This document shows positions 29,008 to 38,300 of a stretch of DNA of 64,000 nt, one piece after another. Every line of letters begins with the position of its first letter. Within the stretch, counting starts at the first letter, position 1. Source of the stretch: Apus apus (taxonomy: Eukaryota > Chordata > Aves > Apodiformes > Apodidae); NCBI RefSeq assembly GCF_020740795.1, contig NC_067305.1, positions 4,154,001 to 4,218,000 of the forward strand. Direction: 5' to 3'. The position numbers were made by a program, and so were the translations under genes. Under the pieces are notes generated by a model. It had not been told where the DNA came from, did no database searches, and worked only from the letters and a program-made list of their open reading frames with translations.

Positions 29008-29092
29008 AATCACAGACTGGTTTGGGTTGGAAGGACCTTCAAGATCATCTAGATCCAACCCCACTGCAGGGGCAGGGACACCTCCCACTAGA
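29008..29092 (-). mobile_element. CR1 LINE 3' fragment, left arm of an inverted pair
   Basis: Antisense CR1 tail (CACAGACTGGTTTGGGTTGG ... GGCAGGGACACCTCCCACTAG). It directly abuts a second, sense-oriented CR1 tail at about 29093, so the two 3' ends point outwards and form an imperfect inverted repeat of about 80 bp per arm. Confidence 0.85.
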
Positions 29093-29275
29093 CGCTGGCA
29101 CAGGCTGCCCAGGGAAGCTTGTGGCTGCCCCATCCCTGGCAGTGTTGAAGGGCAGGTTGGATGGGGCTTGGAGCAGCCTGGGCTGGTGGGAGGTGTCCCT
29201 GCCCATGCAGGGGGGTTGGAACTAGATGATCTGTAAAGCCCCTTCCAACCCAAACCATTCCATGATGATTCTACG
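29093..29275 (+). mobile_element. CR1 LINE 3' fragment, right arm of an inverted pair
   Basis: Sense CR1 tail starting at CTGGCACAGGCTGCCCAGGG and running through the GGCAGTGTTGAAGGGCAGG and GTCCCTGCCCATGCAGGGGG blocks to CCATGATGATTCTACG. It belongs to the same subfamily as most CR1 copies in the window. Confidence 0.88.
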
Positions 29276-29853
29276 AGTGCAGCACAGGGCCCATCTGCAC
29301 ACAGGACAGCAAAGCTCACAGGCTTTCTCAAAGCCCTGAGCATCATCTAGCTGATTCCCATCAACCACTCTAACAAAGCAAGAAATATTTGTGAAGTACT
29401 TCTTTTCTTGGACAATATCCAAGTTATTTCCCACTTCCTCTGCCTACTGGGACACAGTTGCCAGACTGAGCTCCTGAAGCAGGAGCTGGCAGCGTGCAGC
29501 AATGACTCAGATTTTCAGGAATTACAAAACTCAGTTTCTCCTTCCGAAAAACCATTCACTCTCTCTCCATTTTAAAACAAGAACACCCAGGCTTAGAAAG
29601 GCTCTCAATTTCACAAAAAGCATCTTCTAAAGAAAGAAAGTACTGCAGCATCTCCTCCAGCAGGATGTAATATGCTGCTCAGGCAGTGAGATGTTCCCAG
29701 CCTTAGGAGACAGATCAGCATTTACAGAAACAGAGCTGCAGTTTCTGGAAGAAACGTATGAGAACTGCAGAATATCTGGAATTAGTGAGCAAATAAGGAC
29801 ACTGCTGGTGTTAAGATTTTTACCTACAACGCCTGTCCAAGTCGTGGTAGGCC

Positions 29854-29990
29854 TCACAGAATGGTTTGAGTTGGAAGGGACATTAAAGATCACCCAGTCC
29901 CAACCCCCCTGCATGGGCAGGGACACCTCCCACCAGCCCAGGCTGCTCCAAGCCCCATCCAACCTGCCCTTCAACACTGCCAGGGATGGA
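29854..29990 (-). mobile_element. CR1 LINE 3' fragment, antisense
   Basis: Reverse-complement CR1 tail from CACAGAATGGTTTGAGTTGG to CTTCAACACTGCCAGGGATG. It is 5' truncated at about 29990 and belongs to the main CR1 subfamily of the window. Confidence 0.88.
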
Positions 29991-30619
29991 AGTGTTTAAT
30001 GTATTTTCAGGAACAGTCTTGGGACAAAGGATGTGACACGTGATTGGATTCTCATCAAAAGGCAGGGCTGTAAGTTAAACCTGCCCAAAGTTTGGAATTG
30101 ACAAGGGCTGGAGTGTAAAGCAGTACAAGGATTTTCCACAACTACCATGACCTTGGTGAGAGCAAATGAGTTTTATCAGGGATGTTACAGTGAGAGTGCT
30201 TGCTCCCTGTTGGACAGCAGTGCAGACATGATAATTCCTAACCCAAAGGAACTCTTTCCTCATCTGAAACTGGCACAGACTTCATTAGGGATCACTTTTC
30301 ACTTAGAACAGTCCCAAGGAAAGCTGCAGATACAGCCATTCCCCATCCTAATTTTAGCAGTCACTCTTGCACTGCCTTAGCACATGATTGTGTAGTGCCA
30401 TGAATTAAAGTAGCAAATAGGAGGCAGATGGGGAGACACATAAGGCAAGAAGCTCTTGGTCTGAGCTTGCTTCCTGCCCAATACCTCAATATTGAGAAAG
30501 TTTTCTCAATAACTAAGGAATAAATACAATTTCCCCATGCAAAGAGCCAGAAATGAAAATGCCATAGCAACCACCAGGGTGTCTCCCTGCAAGCTGATAC
30601 CTGTTCCATGCTTCTGCCC

Positions 30620-30690
30620 TGCTCAAGGGTTGGACTAGATGATCTTCAGAGGTCTCATCCAACCCTGACCAGTCTGACTGTGACTATGAA
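30620..30690 (+). mobile_element. Short degraded CR1 3' remnant
   Basis: GGTTGGACTAGATGATCTTC followed by a diverged version of the TCCAACCCTGACCAGTCTG end. Only about 70 bp is recognisable. Confidence 0.6.
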
Positions 30691-32530
30691 TGTCTCTGAT
30701 CACTCCTTCTAACCACTGTAGGTCCCCCACAGTAGCAGCCCATCTCAGCTTCCTTGAAGCACTTGGGTGACAGCCCCAAAGAGAAAGCCACACCCAGAAC
30801 TTTAAGCCTTGCAGAAGGGGAGAGGAGGCTGAGACACCTGCAGAACTGCCAGGTTGTTTCCTCAGGCTGTTTTCATTTTAGAAAGGGAGAAGAAAAGTTT
30901 TGCTAAACAAAGAGAATAAATATGCAGTCCTCAGGGGGCATAATTGAAGCCCCAAGTAAATAAATAAGCAATTAAATATTTGTGCAAGTTGTACCTGATT
31001 TCCTCTGAGCCACTTCCACCAGAGGCCAGCAATGGAGAGGCAGAGACCATGAGATCAGCTCCCTGCAGCTCACAGCTCTGTTGGCAGCACTGTACCCTGT
31101 GTGCTGGTGGCACTGTTGGGGACTCAGGCAGTGTCTGCCTCAGACTGTCTCCCATGTGTCCCTAGAAACCTCAGGAGAGCCAGCCACAATTTTGACTACT
31201 CTCCTCTCTCCCTTACACACCAAAAGGGCACTGTTCCAGATTTACACTGTGGGCTTGTGCTCTGAGCTCAGTTTGGCTGTTTCCAGACTGCATGGGCACT
31301 GGATGCTGCCCCCTTCCAGGTTCTACCTCTTCCTTCAGTCCTAATCAGACTGAGCCCCAGGCTCAGCCCTGTTCCCTTCGTTCTTCACCACCCCAAAGCC
31401 AATCCTGGGGCCTTTTTGTCTCCTTAGGTGCGAGTATAACAGAAATGTTGGCCAGGATTCTGTTATTTGTGCCTTCTTGCCCAGAGGTGACTGGCAAGCT
31501 GTGCCAGCAGTGCCCAAGCTGCTGCAGTGTCTGTCCCTCCCCTCTTCTCATTCCGCTCTCTGGATTTCTCTAGCCAGTTGGTGGGCAGCCCCACACAATC
31601 CTCACTGGATTCCTCAAAGGTAGGATTAGTTCTGGGGACAGACACATTCCAAAATACAGCTAATCATCCATCTGTTATCAACGAGATCCATGAAACATGA
31701 TAGCGAGAAAGAGAACAGGATAAAGGTCCATTTGCCTTCGTTCTCAGTCATGCACCAGCCCCTTTGCAACTGCTTCAACAAATGAGGATAAAGTGGGTCA
31801 TTTTGTTGTCAGGACAACAAAAGCACACACTGACCTAGATATGTCTGAGGGAACCTAATCTTGCTTTTGACACTCTGTGGGGTTCAGACAATACAGGGGG
31901 GGTCCAGTTGGGGAAACACAGCCTCAAAACGTCTCTCTCAGGGGGCTGTCTGGATGCCCAGCAACCTGTCTGGGGGTTGGATTTGCAGTTCTGAAGATTT
32001 TCCTAACACTGACACACTTCTCAAAAGAAAATTACAATTGACCCTTCTCTTCATTGCTTCAAGCCTTTCTGTTCTCCTTTTCTACACTGAATGGAGAACA
32101 CTTGATCAACCCAGAGGGCCAGCCTCAAGCTAGCCTGCACCTGAAGCCTGACATACAATTTCATTTCTGCAATGTTTTAAATTTGAACTCCTAAAAGCTG
32201 CCTCGTTACCCATCTGTAAGCAGGAGCCAGATGGAACACACATCTGAAGCACCAGCTCTTGCCAAAGAAAGAGGTAAACAGCCAGCACAGCCCAGGATGT
32301 GCAGGAGTGTTTACAGATATTCCAGAGCAGAGGAAGCAAGGGGAAGGAATGGCTCCAAGTGCTTCAAACTGTTGTTTCAGAGTAAGAAGGCAATGTTTTG
32401 CCTTCCAGTATCCTTTGACCTTACGCATGTTCCTGCACGAGTTAGTTAAGGTGTGTTGTTTTACCTCTTAAATAGGACTCAGGAAAAGGAAGCTCAGGTA
32501 CTATCTTCTCCCCTCCCCAGCTGTTTCCAG

Positions 32531-32830
32531 GTCTGGAGTTTATCAGAGCAGGGGTTGCTGACTGACACACTGGATGACATGGGAGCACCAGCAGCACTCT
32601 TAGTCCTGCACCACTGCACTTTGGTTTCTGCTTCCCCCAGAGCTCAGTACCTGAGGGTGTGTGCCCAAGTGTTTCCTCTGGAAGGTCACAGAAGCCAGAT
32701 CTGCTTGGAAAGCAGCCATGGAGAGCAGGGAGTACTCAGTGGATCTGCAGATTCCCTGCAGTGCCTCTGGGACTTGGAGTGCTGTCAGCAGGAGCACGAG
32801 CTGTGCTATTATGAGGTGCTACAGGGCTGA
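32531..32830 (+). pseudogene. NWD1: WD40-repeat exon or relic, candidate NWD1
   Basis: A pyrimidine-rich acceptor (CCCCAGCTGTTTCCAG) at 32530 is followed by about 100 open codons with WD40 character: VWSLSEQGLLTDTLDDMGAP, LLVLHHCTLVSAS...AQYLRV, then GVLSGSADSLQCLWDLE. These look like parts of two consecutive blades. The position between TMEM38A and SIN3B and the plus orientation match NWD1 (NACHT and WD repeat protein) in mammals. The frame ends in a stop with no convincing donor, the Trp expected after LRV is absent, and no NACHT exon was found, so a decaying gene is more likely than a working one. I cannot recall the NWD1 sequence well enough to prove identity; it might also be the tail of a different WD40 gene. 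Confidence 0.45.
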
Positions 32831-32884
32831 GAGAGTCCATAGTCGATTGCTGCCCTGAGCTGTTAGGCAAGATCTCACTGACAG

Positions 32885-32969
32885 GATTCCCAGCTCTCCA
32901 AGAGTGATCAAAAGATGATCACTACTTGTACACTGGATCAGTCCATGACAGTCTGGGGTGTTGCAAGTG
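32885..32969 (+). pseudogene. NWD1: Second WD40-like exon or relic, candidate NWD1
   Basis: An 85-nt segment flanked by AG (CTCACTGACAG) and a consensus donor (GTGAGT) is open in one frame and reads DSQLSKSDQKMITTCTLDQS then MTVWGVASG. This is the shape of a WD40 blade (ile-thr-x-cys...Asp-x-ser-x-x-val-Trp-x-val-x-ser-Gly). It lies 54 bp after the previous WD40-like segment. The supposed intron between them would be very short and the preceding frame is closed, which favours a relic. Confidence is limited because the piece is short. Confidence 0.4.
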
Positions 32970-33990
32970 GTGAGTAACTGTGAAATGCCAACAACTGTGA
33001 GAAAAAGTCTGCACTCCTTCCTCTATTAAATACCCTTGTAGCATCCTTCATGTTGTAAGAAAGGAAACCATGCAGAAACAGTTTGTGCAACTGCCAGAGC
33101 AAAGGCTAGAATACCAAGTCCAGAGGAGTGTATCAATACTGTGACTAGAAACTGCAATTTAAAGGCAATAGCTGAAGTAGTCCAGCACATAGCAGAGAAA
33201 AATATTCTGGCTTCAAAAGAGAATATTCAAAGAGCAGCAGTGAGCTTAAGGGCAAAGCAAGAAAGGTTTCTGTACGTTTCTATTAAGCAAATCACCTATC
33301 ATGCTCTAAGGAGAAACAAGCAGCATGGTTTCTTCCCCCCCCACTCCTCCTTGCTCTTCACCTGACCCAGTTCTACTGAGTTCAAACTGTCTGGTAACAA
33401 GGGACCATTGGAGGGAAGTGGGATATTTTAAATCAAATCCTGCTACACACTAAGTGCTTTATTCTGAGCTTGGTTCCCACAGGTGCCTTGCTGGTTGTGC
33501 AGTGTGTGTACACAACTGCTACCAGAACTGTGCCAACTGCAGACAGGTTTGTTGCAATAACAAGAGTTGGTTATACAGCTCGTGACAAGTTTCTCTGTCC
33601 TAAGTCCACCCCTCTTCAGTATAACCTACTCCAAAACATCCTGGCAGTGTGTGTGGTAAAATCCAGAAAGAAAAACGGGGACAACTCAAGCAAGCAACAG
33701 TACAACCAAGGAAACTCTTCTGGAAGCCTGATTCATACCAGCAAGTGCTCTCAGATCTGCTCAGTGGTGTAAGAAGCAAAGAGGAATGGGATAAACCAAC
33801 ACAGACACCGAGGGTGGAGCTCGCAGGTTTCTCTTTCTCTCCTTTGCTTCAGTGTCTCAGAATTACAACATTAAACATTACTGAAAACTCCCTCCCTCCC
33901 TCGCCAGTTATTTGGAGGCTGTTGATACCTCGGCACAGCACCCCTGCTGTCATGTACCAAAGTCATAACCACCCAAGAGAGCTTAATGAG

Positions 33991-34087
33991 AATCACAGAA
34001 TCGCCCAGGTTGGAAAAGACCTTGAAGAGCATCAGGCCCACCCACCCTCCAACCCCTAAACCAGCTTCACAAACACCACGTCCACCC
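33991..34087 (-). mobile_element. CR1 LINE 3' fragment, antisense
   Basis: AATCACAGAATCGCCCAGGT and TTGGAAAAGACCTTGAAGAG, then CCAACCCCTAAACCAGC, as in the reverse complement of an older CR1 subfamily. It is followed directly by a run of 21 T (34088-34108) at its truncated 5' side, so the T run is not its own tail. Confidence 0.75.
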
Positions 34088-34199
34088 TTTTTTTTTTTTT
34101 TTTTTTTTAACAGGGACGTTGCCTCCGGGAAAGAAGACCACGAAAAAAAACCAAAACACCTCTAAGCCCACATTCTATCCAACCACACCAGAAGAGGCG

Positions 34200-35345
34200 C
34201 CAGAGCCGGGCGGGACTCGGAGCTCAGAGGCCGCTGCTCTGCCCTCGGCCCCGCGGCCTGCCCGCCCCTCTGCCCGCGGCCTGCCCGCCCTGCCCCGGCC
34301 CCGCGGCCTGCCCGCCCCTCTGCCCGCGGCCTGCCCGCCCTGCCCCGGCCCCGCGCCCGCGCTCCCTCCCCCTGCGGGACGCCGGCCCCGCCGCCCCCCA
34401 CCCCTCACCTGCGGGGCCGGGGCTGCGCTGCTCCCCAGGGCCCTGCTCCCCTCAGGAGCCCCGGGGGTCCCTCTCCCGCCGCCTCGGCCGCGCCTCCCGC
34501 CGCGGGGCTCGAACGGCCGGAAGCGGCGCGCGGGGCCGCGCGGCTGGATCCGCGGGGCCGCGCGGCGCTTCCGGCGGGGCGCGCTGACGCAGGCGGCCCG
34601 GGCGCGCGCTCGGCGGCGCGGGGGGCGCGCGCTGCCGCCCGACTCCCAACATGGCGGCGGGGGGCGGCGGCCGGGGGGGCAGCGCCCCGCGCTGGGGCAG
34701 CGCCCGGGCCGCGCCGCAGGAGAAGCTGCCGGTGCATGTGAGTGCGGAGACCGCCCCGGCGGACACCGGGGCCCCGGGGCGCGGCCGCCGATTCCCCCCG
34801 CGCCCCTTCCCCCCCCGCCGAGGGCCGCTCCCTCCCGCCCGCCCCGCCGGGACCTCCTCCCGGCGCTTGTCCTCCCCGCTGGTAGCGCGGAGTGCCCTGC
34901 GGGACCCCCGCCCCTCTTCCCCGGTGCCGTGAGGTCCCCTGGGACCCGCGCCCTCCCCCTCCGGTACCGGGAGCCCCACCCCCGGCCCCTTTCCCTCCTC
35001 CCCGGTACCGTGCCCGGCCCCCCCAGCCCCCATCTTCTCCGGTCATCCTCCCCGGGGGCCTCGCGGTACCGCGCTCGGCCCCGTGCCCTGCCGTCCTCCC
35101 TGACGCCCCCTGCCCCGCTCGGTGCTGCCCACCGGGGCCTGCCCTCCTCAGGGCCTCCCCCTCCGCTGCCCTTTCCCCCTCCCCGGGCTGCTCCCCCTTC
35201 CCCGGAGCTGTGGGGCTCCTCCCAGGGCCTGTGCCCGCCTCCCTCGGGGCCGTGAGGTGCCCCAGCTCCCCTTCCAGGGCCGTGGGGTGACCCGGAGCCT
35301 TTTCCCCCCTTTCCTGGGCCTCACCCCACGTTCTCACCCCACAGG
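34200..35345. promoter_or_regulatory. SIN3B: SIN3B CpG-island promoter
   Basis: CpG-dense, GC-rich sequence begins sharply at about 34.2 kb and covers SIN3B exon 1 and most of intron 1. No TATA box is evident. It contains a 50-bp tandem repeat (listed separately). Long open frames across it (up to about 380 codons) on both strands are attributed to base composition. Confidence 0.75.
34246..34357. repeat. 50-bp tandem repeat in the SIN3B promoter
   Basis: Two full copies and a partial third of a 50-bp unit starting CGGCCCCGCGGCCTGCCCGC, at 34246, 34296 and 34346. The two complete copies appear identical, suggesting recent duplication. It lies about 300 bp upstream of the SIN3B start codon. 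Confidence 0.92.
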
Positions 35346-38300
35346 TGGAGGATGCGCTTTCCTACCTGGACCAGGTGAAGATCCGCTTTGGCAGCGACCC
35401 TGCCACCTACAACGGCTTCCTGGAGATCATGAAAGAGTTCAAGAGCCAGAGGTAAAGCCCAGGCCCTGCACCCCAGGGCTGTTCTGGGCAGCTCCTCCGC
35501 CTTTCAGGGGGTCTCTTGGTCTTGGCAGGGTCCCCCAGCCTTCACTCCACAGCCACACGGGCCACCCTGCTGGCCTGTTCCCCCCTAGTGCAGCCACTGG
35601 GCACTGGAGGTTCTCTGCCCAGCCCATCATACTCCAGAGATGAAATTCACAGGAAATGGCAAATCTATTTTTTACTTTCTGCTCTGGAAAGCAGATCTGG
35701 AAAATATGTGAAGAAGCTGGAGTGCAGAGCCTCTCTGTGACCTCTCAGCCCCAGGGGTGACTCTCTTGCCCATTTTGGGTAACCCCCACCCTCATATCTC
35801 CTCTCTGAGGACACCACTCCCAGTGGGAAGCTGCAGTGGATGCTGGTCATTAACTTGGGCTAATTTCCAGGTCTGAGGTTCCCAAACTTCTGTGTTGAAA
35901 AACTTGAGTCTCTGGGAAGCCAGATGCTTCACATACCTCAGTAATTTGCTGGGCTTGACTTGTATTTCTGATCTGCACACAAGTAACAAACTCTTCTCAA
36001 TTTCAGCATTGACACACCTGGCGTAATCCGACGTGTTTCACAGCTTTTCCATGAGCATCCTGACCTCATTGTGGGATTCAATGCTTTCCTCCCTCTGGGC
36101 TACAGGATAGAAATTCCAAAGAATGGGAAGTTAAGTATACAGTCACCTTTGAACAGTCAGGTAGGTTCTAGAGCTCATATTCTCAAATTATGTTCCATGT
36201 GTCACTATCAACATCTCTTGCACAGTTCAGGCTACGTAGATGTACATTTATTGCATATTGCTCAAGTTTCTACATGGTTTTCAAAGTCTGTGGTAATGGG
36301 TGTAATATAAATTGAAATATTTATCCTCAAAGCAGTGGTTGGTTTAGCTTACACTAGAATTACATTCCTGCATGAAGTGCCACTGCAAATGTTTCAGTCA
36401 GAGTTGAAAGCAGAAGTTGTAATTGGCTCAAACAGTGTGTACTTAGTTTCTCAGGGTGTGATGGTGACAAATTTCAGGAAGAGATCCTGGAAGAATCCCA
36501 TTTCCAGTCTTCCACTGAAAAACTAGGAAATGTGTTGGGGCAAAACCTGCAGGCTGGGTGTTGCCCTGTGATTGCTGACATCCTGCAAGGACAGGCATCT
36601 GTCATGCAGATGGATTCATATTACTCATTTGTTGTTGCTGTGTGGTTGTGGGGGCTGAAGCAGAGCTATTCCCTGAATCCCACTGATAAACCTGTGGTTT
36701 AACTCTAATTAGTAGCAGTAAATACCTTTTAGATCTTGGCTCCATTAGATCTCTCTGCTGCTTAGAAAAACAAAATAGGGAAATTAATTGGCTAATAAAA
36801 TATTTTAATTTTTCTTTCATCTTCACAGGGTAGGCTTTTTTTAACTAATGAAGCTGAATTTGCTCCTTACATACAATTTTTCACAATCCTGGAGTATCTT
36901 CTAATATAAAAAGTATCTTTGTCCTTAAATTCAGTTACATGAAACCAGCACCTCATCATTTATAACTTGTGCCCAGCCTTGTAGCTGCTGGTGTCACTAG
37001 TCAAGTGTGGGGCCTGAGGAAAGGTGGGGAGGGACTTTTTATAAGGGCATGTAGTGATAGGATGGGAGGTGGCAGTTTCAGACTGGAAGAGGGGAGATTT
37101 AGATGAGATATGAGGAAGCAATTCATACCTGTGAGGGTGGTGAGACCCTGGAACAGGTTGCCCAGGGAAGCTGTGGCTGCCCCATCCCTGGCAGTGTTGA
37201 AGGGCAGGTTGGATGGGGCTTGGAGCAGCCTGGGCTGGTGGGAGGTGTCCCTGCCCATGCAGGATGTTGGATCTAGATGATCTTTAAGGTCCCTTCCAAC
37301 CCAAGCCAGTCTGTGATCTTGAAAGCCCTGGTGCTGGGTTGTTGTTGATCCTGCCCTGATGTTTCTGTCCCAGTCACTCTGTGTCTCGTGCCACCAGGTG
37401 CCCTCGGAGCCTGTCCCCAGTGCTCTCCCTGGCAGCGGGCTGTTGTTGCATTATTCCCAGGAGAATTCCCACAATCACAGTGACTGCTCTGAGGAGTTTA
37501 GGCAGCAACTTCCATACAAAGAAGACAAATCCCAGATTCCTTTGGAGTCTGATTCTGTGGAGTTCAATAATGCCATCAGTTACGTGAATAAGATCAAGAC
37601 GCGTTTCCTTGACCACCCAGAAATTTACAGATCCTTTTTAGAAATCCTTCATACTTACCAGGTAAATAGTGTTGCCTGTAAACAGTTGTGGGTTTGCACT
37701 GGAGCTGTTTTGAGTAGTTGTTGTCAAAGGAAATGTCTGTCTATGGAACAAACGTAGACAGTTCCCAAGCACCAGTCTTTGTCCAACAATTGCCTCAGAG
37801 ATATTCACATGAAATGACAAAAATGTGAACATTGTAGAACTTCCCAAGGTCTGAGGCACAAAGGGGTCATATCCAGATCTGACTTTGCCAACCTTTGGTT
37901 GATTCAGTGATACTCGGTGTGAAAAGGATGTGATTGATGGGTTTTCTTGCTAGTGAGGTCTGGTTTTGACTCTCTAACATCTGTATCTTTTCAGAAAGAG
38001 CAGCTGAACACTAAAGGCCGACCCTTCCGAGGCATGTCAGAGGAAGAAGTGTTTACTGAAGTAGCAAATCTCTTCAGGGGACAGGAGGATCTGCTCTCTG
38101 AGTTTGGACAATTCCTCCCAGAGGCTAAAAGGTCTTTGGTACGTGTATGCTTAGAACAAGGCAGAACATGGAATACTCTCTGTTTTTACATAGAATACAT
38201 AAAGAAGCTTTAGGAATGCAAAGTATTATGGAAAAACATAAAGCCAGTAGATGAACTTTGGAATTTTGCCAAACAGGTGACTCCACGAGGTGCCCTCTGT

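Noticed and set aside
34088-34108. Run of 21 T taken as a retroposon poly(A) tail on the minus strand
   Set aside because: The adjacent sequence matches no processed transcript or element I recognise, and the neighbouring CR1 has its 3' end on the other side; it is best read as a simple homopolymer.
34119-35337. Open frames of 378 and 310 codons over the SIN3B promoter and intron 1
   Set aside because: Base-composition artefacts of a CpG island and a 50-bp repeat; they ignore the clear exon 1 donor at 34738.
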